A stretch of 64,000 nt of DNA from Volvox africanus (lineage: Eukaryota > Chlorophyta > Chlorophyceae > Chlamydomonadales > Volvocaceae), in NCBI GenBank assembly GCA_030268105.1, contig BSDZ01000092.1:1-64000 (forward strand), given 5' to 3'. The translations under genes and the position numbers were made by a program. The notes beneath the pieces were generated by a model. It saw only the letters and a program-made list of their open reading frames with translations. It made no database searches and had not been told where the DNA came from. Of this stretch, positions 1 to 9,984 are shown piece by piece (positions within the stretch are counted from its first letter, which is position 1; every line of letters starts with the position of its first letter).

Positions 1-293
1 GGGGCTGTGGAGGTTTAAACAGCTGGTGGGCAGTCGGACTTCATCAAGTGGTATTCATAGTCAGTGAGACTCCCAACTGCACACATGGTATTTGTTGCAT
101 AGCATTTAGTCACTTAGCTATGTGATATTCTGTGTTCTTTTTATCGGACCTAAGGCTTCATGCAGTGGAGGGGGAGGGGCTGTGGAGGTTTAAACAGCTG
201 GTGGGCAGTCGGACTTCATCAAGTGGTATTCATAGTCAGCTGAGACTCCCAACTGCACACATGGTATTTGTGCCTAGCATTTAGTCACTTAGC
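1..293 (+). repeat. 174-bp minisatellite, junction 0 (partial array)
   Basis: This is the right end of a minisatellite array: a partial monomer (1-118) and one complete monomer (119-293, 175 bp with one extra C near 240). It has differences not seen in any other monomer: an altered stretch near 93-101, T to G near 147, and the extra C. These match the indel-rich nature of the first 2.9 kb of the window. Confidence 0.9.
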
Positions 294-1822
294 TGTCATA
301 GACCTGATAAGTTTTAGTTGCATAGTTTCTTATCTGCCATTCATTAGTGGACCCTAACCCAATAGGAGCGTGTCAAACGTGTTTGTTAGTGGATCTGAAC
401 CCTAGATGTGTTGTCAACTGTCATCATTGGATCTATCCGATAGGAGCTTGGTGAACCGTGTTTGTTAATGGATCTGATTAATGAGCTATTTAACATCCTT
501 CTCAAGTGATTAGGCTGGTGTCATAATCTGCCATGACGACATGGCATGTGACCAGTTTATTTACAGGGGACTCTCAACTAGACATGCCTGGACAGCACAA
601 AGGGGGAGGTGCATGCGTGCCTCTGTGGGCCGTGTGTGTGCATATGCGTGTGTGCGCATGCATGTGCTGCAGGCATGTGCAATACCATGGTGTTCGAGCC
701 TCGCAGTTGCTCACGAGTGGACGAGCAAGCAGCAGGCCTCTCCGTGACACCACATGTAAATCGTGCGATGCCGGATGACCCTTTTTGAGTGTCTCAGTCT
801 CCCCCTGAAGCAGAACAGAGGGGTGCTTTTTAGGTGTTACACTGTGGGCGACTTGTTCTGAAAAACTTGGGAAGAACTGTTTGGATTTTACTCCGCATGG
901 AGAGCTGTATCTCCATGCAGCGCTGCACAGCCAAATTTGCATTTTACTGCAGCAAGGCTCTCACTAAGGTGTATGTATGTTCATACAAGGGTTCAACAAT
1001 CGTGGCATTATGACATTATGGTGCCCCAACTTGGGCGTCCATGCCCATCATGGAGATGGCACCGGAAGGCCTTCGGCGTGCTCCATCTTTATTAATTTCA
1101 GGACACGTGATAGTGTACGGCAAGCTACCGTGGGCCACAGTCCAGTGGTCGCATTATGTAAGGAAATTTCAGGACTTTAGATTCCCTACTATGGGGAAGA
1201 CCAGTACTATACAAGGTGGATAACCTTTGCGCTCTTGGGGCCTCCGAACCGGTATTGGTGAAACACACACTTGTGCGGTGTTGATGTCTTTGAGCTTACG
1301 CGAGCTCAATTTTACCAATTGAAATTACAGTTCAATAGGAGCTCAAGAAATCCTTTGCGATGAACCTACGTAATCTGTTGTTCCAATGTACGGCCCGAAG
1401 CCACGAACAGCGGACCGATTATGGTAATACGGGGTTCTTATCGCCACACGGAAGCGCCCCTACATTGCCATTCAAATTACTTTGCTTCAGTGTTACAACC
1501 GGATAAAGGAAAGCTGTGAAACCTTCGCCTTTAGACCCTGATTATGCTTCCGTCGCTCTACATAACCATAGCCCACCCTGTGTGACCCATTAACATCCTA
1601 ACTAGTTATTTTAAAACCATTTTCCATAATTGCTTTCGAATTCCTTAGAGAGACTCCAAAGAACAGGCTTTGGCCTGTCAACACAACCGTTTGCCTCTAG
1701 ACAAAACCTTAGTGTCGTTTATTGAGTAATTACATCTCAACGATTTGCTTAGCGATAGTGCTTCATTGGACGCTTCGATTACCGGCTCCTTGACCCACGA
1801 CCCGGCTGTCCAGGCGTCAGCC

Positions 1823-4354
1823 ATGATCTCGCTGTTGGTGAAACTGGGCTTCAAGCCTAAGGATCGTGCTTATGAGAGGATCGACACAATCTCGGACACC
1901 AACAGCACCGCTAACGATAATGACAGCGTTATGAGCAACAGCAGCTGCCTAAATGGCAAAGCTGTAGAGCAGCCTGCAGGTGGAGTGGTCGTCACTCCTT
2001 TGCGTGAACTAATGAAGAAGTTTAGCCGCAAGTGGATTCCGACAGAAAAGGTGAATTCGTGTTGCTGTCTTTCCTGATGTTCAGTTCTAAGTAAGGCCAA
2101 CTCCATCAAGCCTGCCTTTCGTCGTCGTTTATGTTTTCTTCGATTCCGTCTTTTTTCGGTCATTCCGTGACATCCCATCCCTTCCACCTTTTCTGTCGCA
2201 GCCTCTTCAGCGGTTCGGGAAGCTCGAGGGCGAAGAATCCTTGACGTTGCAGGAGCGGTTGTCCGCGCGGCGCCTGCAAATAGCTGAGAAGGGGACTCTG
2301 CTTAAGGTCCTGCTATCCTGGGTGAGTTTGAGCTGATCAGGAGTTTGCTCCAGCAGTGGTGATGGGTGTTGAGATGCCTTGGGGGTCGCTTGTCTGACAG
2401 TCGCTCGATGTGATTGGGCCATGCGCCGACCCGCACCGCTTGCTGACTATCGACCAACGTGTCGACCCCCCGTCTTTTGCGTGCGCACAACAGAAGGGCG
2501 CGCCCGAGAATCTTCACCAGGCCGGAGCCCAACTGGAAGCCCAGCCAGTTCCAGCAGCGCAGCAGGTGGTGGGTCAGACCTGACGCCTGAGGGGGTTCCG
2601 GGGAGGAGGTCGCCTTTCTCATACCAGTGCGCGGCTTGTGCTGCACTGTGTTGGTTGCAAAGTGCCTGCAGGAAAGCGCTTCTCAGGGGAGGCGAATGGG
2701 GAACATGGTTTCCGAGGGGAGGGGAGACGGACGGAGGGAGTTGCCCGAGGGGTGGGCTCATCATACATGTCGTTATTTTGTCGTCGTTCAGATGTCGCCG
2801 AAACTAATTTGTGTACATGCGCTTGTGTTTGGACGTCCAATACCCCCTCGGAAACACATCAAGATGCTTTCCGTGATGCAGATGTTCCATGTCTACGCAC
2901 GTAAACGGTGCACTAACTGATGAAAAGCTTTTTTTGTGTGTCTCGTTCTCTGCCAGCAGGAGCCGCAGCTGGAGAGTGAGGAGAACAACGTGCAGCAATG
3001 CGCGGGTGGCGTGATGGCCCCGTCGGGGTTGGCGGGAGCAGCGGCGGCCATTGAGCTAGCATATCAGCGGTAGGTGCAGTGTATAACTAGGTGTACGGCG
3101 GAGTGACGTGGTAGTGCGTGGCGGTCTGAGTACGTGGCGGCAAATGCATGAAGGCGTACGTGTTTCGGATGTGCGACTTCCTGTTTACCCGAAACCCACA
3201 ATGCTGGGATCTCTTGCTTACACCTGCAACCCCACCCATGCCTTTTCCATACAGGTTGGACGAGACCACCGAAGCTGAGGGCTTCGAGGGCTTCCAAGTC
3301 CAGGTGCGTGGGCAAGAAGTCATCGAAGCAACATAGTCTTATGTATACAAAACCCGACAACTGCTGGATGTTCGCTCTTTTATCTGCAGGTGTCAGATTT
3401 GATTTCGCAACTCGAGAAGCTGAGGTCGGGGGCCGCCATGATGGAGGCCAGGAAGGGGGGCCTTTCCGGGGCCTCTACAGACCTGCAGGGCAGCAGCATC
3501 ACTGCCAAATTTGCCATCATCCCTGCCGCCAGCTGTCCTGCTATGGGCGCCACGAGTCCGCCTTCTGCAGTCGAAGTCGCAGATGCTGGTGCCGCTTCCA
3601 TTTTCATCAACAAGGCTGCGCAGCAACCCCAGGAGTTGTACCAACCCCTGGAGCTCACGCAGCCACCAAAACCGCACCCGAAAACCCCAGAGCGGCGTCT
3701 GCCCCCTGAGGCACGGAACTGGGGTCTGCAGGACTGCCGGTCCTGGGCGGGGGAGCAGCATTGGTCGTCCTGGGCGGAGGTTCAGGCGTTTACCAAGACG
3801 CTTGAGCCGACCCTAGCAGAAGCCATTCGTGAAGCAAGTAAGTCTGGTGGTGTGCACGTCGCGCTCCATCTCATGCTAGCTAGGTGCATGGTTGTCATTG
3901 AGGGGTTGTCATTGTGTGAGGGGTTGTGAAAAGACACCCCTGAGTCTAGGTCTGCTGACTGGTTTGGCTCCCAAGTATCCTGTTCTATCTGCTGACTCAG
4001 CAGGCAGTGGGCCTTGCCACCTGCTGTCTGCCTGCACATCTAAGCGCAGCCCACCTTACATTAATTGATTTCTGGCACAGAGACGTTCGCTCTCCCCCAC
4101 ACACTTTGCCCTCTTTAGGCCTCGAGCACAATCCACTTGTTGCCTTCGGGAAGGAGCAGGCGGCAGCTCCAGCAATTTCCTATGTGCAGCTCAAGCTGAT
4201 GGAGCTTTGTGGCTCCAATCGTTGGGGGACGGCGTCCATCAAGGCCGCCTCGCTTGAGGGGCCCCGCAAGAGGCGCCCTTTCTTGGCGGCCTTCCTAAGG
4301 GCTGCCAAGGGAATCACAGAGCCGTGTGTTCAGCGTGGGGGCATTCGGCTCTGA
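1823..4354 (+). CDS. Array gene, unit 1: seven-exon unknown protein
   Basis: Exons are 1823-2050, 2202-2321, 2494-2565, 2960-3069, 3255-3303, 3390-3837 and 4119-4354. The spliced CDS appears the same as in unit 2. Intron 1 lacks one C and intron 3 has one extra T (seven instead of six before GTGTG near 2940). Just upstream of the ATG an extra C (near 1797) shifts the frame, so an open frame runs from 1745 into exon 1 here but in no other unit. Other single-base changes upstream break the candidate upstream exon described for unit 2. The coding part is supported to the same degree as the other copies. The upstream part should not be trusted until the local base accuracy is known. Confidence 0.65.
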
Positions 4355-4795
4355 TCGAGCTGGGGCGGTTTTGCAGGAAGTGCACGCACTGATATGTACC
4401 TACTACCCTCCTTGCTAGCTAGCCGGATTGCTAGATGGTCATCTCGAGCCATCGATTTTGTTTGCCAAGTCGTGATGCTTAGCGTTGTTAAACACTGCAC
4501 CCTTAATCGACGGTGACGTGGTTATTAAGAAAAGAGGGACTCAAGACACCTAGAGCGGAACTAAAGGCTCTGAGGCCTGATGGTGACCGTGACCATGGCC
4601 GTAGTAGCACCAAGGGGCGGTGACTGGCTGAATAGCGCGGCACTTTACATTACGAATGTTAGGGCTCTCGTGAGAGATGTCCGGTGTGGTGGCTTGCAGG
4701 TGGCTGCTGCGGCTTAGGCGTGATGTTAGGCTGGGGTTTGCAGGTTTGGTTAGCTTTCTCATGTACATGTTTGTTTTCGGGCACCCCCAGTTTTG

Positions 4796-5490
4796 TATGT
4801 GGTATTCTGTGTTCTTTTTATCGTACCTAAGGCTTCATGCAGTGGAGGGGGAGGGGCTGTGGAGGTTTAAACAGCTGGTGGGCAGTCGGACTTCATCAAG
4901 TGGTATTCATAGTCAGTGAGACTCCCAACTGCACACATGGTATTTGTGCCTAGCATTTAGTCACTTAGCTATGTGATATTCTGTGTTCTTTTTATCGTAC
5001 CTAAGGCTTCATGCAGTGGAGGGGGAGGGGCTGTGGAGGTTTAAACAGCTGGTGGGCAGTCGGACTTCATCAAGTGGTATTCATAGTCAGTGAGACTCCC
5101 AACTGCACACATGGTATTTGTGCCTAGCATTTAGTCACTTAGCTATGTGATATTCTGTGTTCTTTTTATCGTACCTAAGGCTTCATGCAGTGGAGGGGGA
5201 GGGGCTGTGGAGGTTTAAACAGCTGGTGGGCAGTCGGACTTCATCAAGTGGTATTCATAGTCAGTGAGACTCCCAACTGCACACATGGTATTTGTGCCTA
5301 GCATTTAGTCACTTAGCTATGTGATATTCTGTGTTCTTTTATCGTACCTAAGGCTTCATGCAGTGGAGGGGGAGGGGCTGTGGAGGTTTAAACAGCTGGT
5401 GGGCAGTCGGACTTCATCAAGTGGTATTCATAGTCAGTGAGACTCCCAACTGCACACATGGTATTTGTGCCTAGCATTTAGTCACTTAGC
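4796..5490 (+). repeat. 174-bp minisatellite, junction 1: 4 monomers
   Basis: Four complete monomers over 695 bp. One monomer has four T instead of five in its T-run (near 5337-5340), which explains the missing base. The first monomer carries the edge-specific G (TATGTGG) that marks the left edge of nearly every array in the window. Confidence 0.95.
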
Positions 5491-5540
5491 TGTCATAGAC
5501 CTGATATAGTTTTAGTTGCATAGTTTCTTATCTGCCATTC

Positions 5541-5680
5541 ATTAGTGGACCCTAACCAATAGGAGCGTGTCAAACGTGTTTGTTAGTGGATCTGAACCCT
5601 AGATGGTTGTCAACTGTTCATCATTGGATTCTATCCGATAGGAGCTTGTGAACCGTGTTTGTTAATGGATCTGATTAATG
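5541..5680 (+). repeat. Degenerate ~40-bp repeats in a 79-bp dimer
   Basis: Two blocks, 5559-5595 and 5638-5674, match at 33 of 37 positions with a 79-bp period, and weaker similarity extends about 25 bp to the left. Between and after them the core TTAGTGGATCT recurs in altered form near 5542, 5583, 5624 and 5662. This suggests four diverged ~40-bp monomers in an A-B-A'-B' order. The block is present at the same offset (about 50-189 bp after the unit start) in every unit. Unit 6 has two adjacent substitutions in it at 26749-26750. Function is unknown. Confidence 0.7.
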
Positions 5681-5825
5681 AGCTATTTAACATCCTTCTC
5701 AAGTGATTAGGCTGGTGTCATAATCTGCCATGACGACATGGCATGTGACCAGTTTATTTACAGGGGACTCTCAACTAGACATGCCTGGGACAGCACAAAG
5801 GGGGAGGGCATGCGTGCCTCTGTGG

Positions 5826-5863
5826 GCGTGTGTGTGCATATGCGTGTGTGCGCATGCATGTGC
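5826..5863 (+). other. 38-bp alternating purine-pyrimidine tract (Z-DNA prone)
   Basis: Nineteen consecutive purine-pyrimidine dinucleotides (GC, GT and AT steps) occur without interruption. Such tracts are known to favour left-handed Z-DNA under negative supercoiling. Copies lie at 11016-11053, 16206-16243, 21743-21780, 26942-26979, 32305-32342, 38364-38401, 43901-43938, 51004-51041, 56193-56230 and 61208-61245. In unit 1 an extra C shortens it to about 631-666. That the tract forms Z-DNA in vivo is inference. Confidence 0.75.
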
Positions 5864-6091
5864 TGCAGGCATGTGCAATACCATGGTGTTCGAGCCTCGC
5901 AGTTGCTCACGAGTGGACGAGCAAGCAGCAGGCCTCTCCGTGACACCACATGTAAATCGTGCGATGCCTGGATGACCCTTTTTGAGTGTCTCAGTCTCCC
6001 CCTGAAGCAGAACAGAGGGGTGCTTTTTAGGTGTTACACTGTGGGCGACTTGTTCTGAAAAACTTGGGAAGAACTGTTTGGATTTTACTCC

Positions 6092-6115
6092 GCATGGAGA
6101 GCTGTATCTCCATGC
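6092..6115. other. Perfect 9-bp stem inverted repeat
   Basis: GCATGGAGA at 6092-6100 and its exact reverse complement at 6107-6115 are separated by a 6-base loop. The hairpin is present in all units at the same offset. There is no T-run after it, and in a eukaryotic context there is no reason to call it a terminator. Confidence 0.5.
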
Positions 6116-6236
6116 AGCGCTGCACAGCCAAATTGCATTTTACTGCAGCAGGCTCTCACTAAGGTGTATGTATGTTCATACAAGGGTTCAACAATCGTTG
6201 GCATTATGACATTATGGTGCCCCAACTTGGGCGTCC

Positions 6237-6410
6237 ATGCCCATCATGGAGATGGCACCGGAAGGCCTTCGGCGTGCTCCATCTTTATTAATTTCAGGAC
6301 ACGTGATAGTGTACGGCAAGCTACCGTGGGCCACAGTCCAGTGGTCGCATTATGTAAGGAATTTCAGGACTTTAGATTCCCTACTATGGGGAAGACCAGT
6401 ACTATACAAG
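6237..6410 (+). CDS. Candidate upstream coding exon of the array gene
   Basis: A 58-codon open stretch starts at an ATG (with two more Met codons within six residues) and ends at AAG followed by a GTGATA donor. If spliced from 6411 to an AG at 6947-6948, it joins in phase to 21 open codons (6949-7011) that lead directly into the ATG at 7012. That would add 79 residues at the N terminus. Against it, a nearer AG (6941-6942) precedes the proposed acceptor, the implied intron (538 bp) is longer than the others, and unit 1 has frame-breaking indels in this stretch. Equivalent ATGs lie at 11426, 16616, 22153, 27352, 32715, 38774, 44311, 51414, 56603 and 61618. Confidence 0.3.
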
Positions 6411-6853
6411 GTGATAACCTTGCGCTCTTGGGGCCTCCGAACCGGTATTGGTGAAACACACACTTGTGCGGTGTTGATGTCTTTGAGCTTACGCGAGCTC
6501 AATTGTACCAATTGAAATTACAGTTCAATAGGAGCTCAAGAAATCCTTTGCGATGAACCTACGTAATCTGTTGTTCCAATGTACGGCCCGAAGCCACGAA
6601 CAGCGGACCGATTATGGTAATACGGGGTTCTTATCGCCACACGGAAGCGCCCCTACATTGCCATTCAAATTACTTTGCTTCAGTGTTACAACCGGATAAA
6701 GGAAAGCTGTGAAACCTTCGCCTTTAGACCTGATTATGCTCCGTCGCTCTACATAACCATAGCCCACCCTGTGTGACCCATTAACATCCTAACTAGTTAT
6801 TTTAAAACCATTTTCCATAATTGCTTTCGAATTCCTTAGAGAGACTCCAAAGA

Positions 6854-6869
6854 ACAGGCTTTGGCCTGT
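6854..6869. other. 6-bp stem, 4-base loop hairpin
   Basis: ACAGGC and GCCTGT are exact complements around a TTTG loop, about 140 bp before the ATG. The hairpin is present in every unit. It is short enough to be chance. Confidence 0.35.
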
Positions 6870-7011
6870 CAACACAACCGTTTGCCTCTAGACAAAACCT
6901 TAGTGTCGTTTATTGAGTAATACATCTCAACGATTTGCTTAGCGATAGTGCTTCATTGGACGCTTCGATTACCGGCTCCTTGACCACGACCCGGCTGTCC
7001 AGGCGTCAGCC

Positions 7012-9543
7012 ATGATCTCGCTGTTGGTGAAACTGGGCTTCAAGCCTAAGGATCGTGCTTATGAGAGGATCGACACAATCTCGGACACCAACAGCACCGC
7101 TAACGATAATGACAGCGTTATGAGCAACAGCAGCTGCCTAAATGGCAAAGCTGTAGAGCAGCCTGCAGGTGGAGTGGTCGTCACTCCTTTGCGTGAACTA
7201 ATGAAGAAGTTTAGCCGCAAGTGGATTCCGACAGAAAAGGTGAATTCGTGTTGCTGTCTTTCCTGATGTTCAGTTCTAAGTAAGGCCAACTCCCATCAAG
7301 CCTGCCTTTCGTCGTCGTTTATGTTTTCTTCGATTCCGTCTTTTTTCGGTCATTCCGTGACATCCCATCCCTTCCACCTTTTCTGTCGCAGCCTCTTCAG
7401 CGGTTCGGGAAGCTCGAGGGCGAAGAATCCTTGACGTTGCAGGAGCGGTTGTCCGCGCGGCGCCTGCAAATAGCTGAGAAGGGGACTCTGCTTAAGGTCC
7501 TGCTATCCTGGGTGAGTTTGAGCTGATCAGGAGTTTGCTCCAGCAGTGGTGATGGGTGTTGAGATGCCTTGGGGGTCGCTTGTCTGACAGTCGCTCGATG
7601 TGATTGGGCCATGCGCCGACCCGCACCGCTTGCTGACTATCGACCAACGTGTCGACCCCCCGTCTTTTGCGTGCGCACAACAGAAGGGCGCGCCCGAGAA
7701 TCTTCACCAGGCCGGAGCCCAACTGGAAGCCCAGCCAGTTCCAGCAGCGCAGCAGGTGGTGGGTCAGACCTGACGCCTGAGGGGGTTCCGGGGAGGAGGT
7801 CGCCTTTCTCATACCAGTGCGCGGCTTGTGCTGCACTGTGTTGGTTGCAAAGTGCCTGCAGGAAAGCGCTTCTCAGGGGAGGCGAATGGGGAACATGGTT
7901 TCCGAGGGGAGGGGAGACGGACGGAGGGAGTTGCCCGAGGGGTGGGCTCATCATACATGTCGTTATTTTGTCGTCGTTCAGATGTCGCCGAAACTAATTT
8001 GTGTACATGCGCTTGTGTTTGGACGTCCAATACCCCCTCGGAAACACATCAAGATGCTTTCCGTGATGCAGATGTTCCATGTCTACGCACGTAAACGGTG
8101 CACTAACTGATGAAAAGCTTTTTTGTGTGTCTCGTTCTCTGCCAGCAGGAGCCGCAGCTGGAGAGTGAGGAGAACAACGTGCAGCAATGCGCGGGTGGCG
8201 TGATGGCCCCGTCGGGGTTGGCGGGAGCAGCGGCGGCCATTGAGCTAGCATATCAGCGGTAGGTGCAGTGTATAACTAGGTGTACGGCGGAGTGACGTGG
8301 TAGTGCGTGGCGGTCTGAGTACGTGGCGGCAAATGCATGAAGGCGTACGTGTTTCGGATGTGCGACTTCCTGTTTACCCGAAACCCACAATGCTGGGATC
8401 TCTTGCTTACACCTGCAACCCCACCCATGCCTTTTCCATACAGGTTGGACGAGACCACCGAAGCTGAGGGCTTCGAGGGCTTCCAAGTCCAGGTGCGTGG
8501 GCAAGAAGTCATCGAAGCAACATAGTCTTATGTATACAAAACCCGACAACTGCTGGATGTTCGCTCTTTTATCTGCAGGTGTCAGATTTGATTTCGCAAC
8601 TCGAGAAGCTGAGGTCGGGGGCCGCCATGATGGAGGCCAGGAAGGGGGGCCTTTCCGGGGCCTCTACAGACCTGCAGGGCAGCAGCATCACTGCCAAATT
8701 TGCCATCATCCCTGCCGCCAGCTGTCCTGCTATGGGCGCCACGAGTCCGCCTTCTGCAGTCGAAGTCGCAGATGCTGGTGCCGCTTCCATTTTCATCAAC
8801 AAGGCTGCGCAGCAACCCCAGGAGTTGTACCAACCCCTGGAGCTCACGCAGCCACCAAAACCGCACCCGAAAACCCCAGAGCGGCGTCTGCCCCCTGAGG
8901 CACGGAACTGGGGTCTGCAGGACTGCCGGTCCTGGGCGGGGGAGCAGCATTGGTCGTCCTGGGCGGAGGTTCAGGCGTTTACCAAGACGCTTGAGCCGAC
9001 CCTAGCAGAAGCCATTCGTGAAGCAAGTAAGTCTGGTGGTGTGCACGTCGCGCTCCATCTCATGCTAGCTAGGTGCATGGTTGTCATTGAGGGGTTGTCA
9101 TTGTGTGAGGGGTTGTGAAAAGACACCCCTGAGTCTAGGTCTGCTGACTGGTTTGGCTCCCAAGTATCCTGTTCTATCTGCTGACTCAGCAGGCAGTGGG
9201 CCTTGCCACCTGCTGTCTGCCTGCACATCTAAGCGCAGCCCACCTTACATTAATTGATTTCTGGCACAGAGACGTTCGCTCTCCCCCACACACTTTGCCC
9301 TCTTTAGGCCTCGAGCACAATCCACTTGTTGCCTTCGGGAAGGAGCAGGCGGCAGCTCCAGCAATTTCCTATGTGCAGCTCAAGCTGATGGAGCTTTGTG
9401 GCTCCAATCGTTGGGGGACGGCGTCCATCAAGGCCGCCTCGCTTGAGGGGCCCCGCAAGAGGCGCCCTTTCTTGGCGGCCTTCCTAAGGGCTGCCAAGGG
9501 AATCACAGAGCCGTGTGTTCAGCGTGGGGGCATTCGGCTCTGA
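7012..9543 (+). CDS. Array gene, unit 2 (reference): seven-exon unknown protein
   Basis: Exons are 7012-7239, 7392-7511, 7684-7755, 8149-8258, 8444-8492, 8579-9026 and 9308-9543, totalling 1263 nt and 420 residues plus TGA. Introns are 152, 172, 393, 185, 86 and 281 bp. All begin GT and end AG, and the phases (0,0,0,2,0,1) join without a stop, while reading into introns 1, 2, 3 and 6 soon meets one. Donors are GTGAAT, GTGAGT, GTGGTG, GTAGGT, GTGCGT and GTAAGT. The ATG has G at -3; the frame stays open 21 codons upstream, so the start may lie further 5'. Visible features are an acidic Asn/Ser/Asp stretch (about 21-40), a likely helical charged segment (77-116), an Ala/Gln/Pro-rich middle, tryptophans at 304, 312, 318 and 321, and a PRKRRP cluster at 391-396 that could be a nuclear localisation signal. 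No signal peptide or membrane span is evident. I do not recognise the family. Confidence 0.7.
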
Positions 9544-9984
9544 TCGAGCTGGGGCGGTTTTGCAGGAAGTGCACGCACTGATATGTACCTACTACCCTCC
9601 TTGCTAGCTAGCCGGATTGCTAGATGGTCATCTCGAGCCATCGATTTTGTTTGCCAAGTCGTGATGCTTAGCGTTGTTAAACACTGCACCCTTAATCGAC
9701 GGTGACGTGGTTATTAAGAAAAGAGGGACTCAAGACACCTAGAGCGGAACTAAAGGCTCTGAGGCCTGATGGTGACCGTGACCATGGCCGTAGTAGCACC
9801 AAGGGGCGGTGACTGGCTGAATAGCGCGGCACTTTACATTACGAATGTTAGGGCTCTCGTGAGAGATGTCCGGTGTGGTGGCTTGCAGGTGGCTGCTGCG
9901 GCTTAGGCGTGATGTTAGGCTGGGGTTTGCAGGTTTGGTTAGCTTTCTCATGTACATGTTTGTTTTCGGGCACCCCCAGTTTTG
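9544..9984 (+). other. 3' spacer of the repeat unit (reference unit 2)
   Basis: These 441 bp lie between the TGA and the minisatellite. No AATAAA is seen. The stretch contains a 10-bp palindrome GCTAGCTAGC (near 9603-9612), a small CTCTC/GAGAG inverted repeat at 9854-9865 and a TGACGTGG motif near 9703. An 80-codon frame from 9866 ends inside the first minisatellite monomer and its antisense partner covers 72 codons; neither has other support. Copies follow every gene in the array, and in unit 5 the first part is read as coding because of a stop-loss. Confidence 0.6.

Larger units (their letters stand above)
5491..7011 (+). other. 5' spacer of the repeat unit (reference unit 2)
   Basis: This 1521-bp stretch lies between the previous minisatellite and the first ATG of the gene, and recurs in every unit. 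It holds the ~40-bp degenerate repeats, the alternating purine-pyrimidine tract, two hairpins and a candidate upstream exon, each listed separately. The open frames of 80-140 codons here are mostly in poor coding context; the 140-codon frame of units 3-12 begins with GTG, not ATG. A weak TATA-like TTTTAAAA lies near 6800-6807, about 205 bp before the ATG, but nothing else supports it as a promoter. Units 1 and 2 have five A at the GAAAAAC run (near 6057-6061), whereas units 3-12 have four. No RNA gene was recognised. Confidence 0.7.

Noticed and set aside
345..362. Telomere-like CCTAACCC
   Set aside because: It is a single occurrence caused by one extra C in the indel-rich unit 1; the other units read CCTAACC followed by AATAGG and there is no repetition.
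5888..5900. tRNA gene suggested by GTTCGAGCC (B-box-like)
   Set aside because: There is no A-box at a suitable distance and no cloverleaf or acceptor stem around it.
8253..8549. 98-codon antisense frame and other minus-strand frames over the gene
   Set aside because: They lie opposite the phase-consistent exons and introns, and one (minus strand, exon 4 side) is lost in units 8 and 9 by the Asn149Ile change.
8579..9118. 179-codon frame as a stand-alone gene
   Set aside because: It starts at GTG directly after a CAG acceptor and its last 30 codons lie past a strong GTAAGT donor; it is better explained as internal exon 6.
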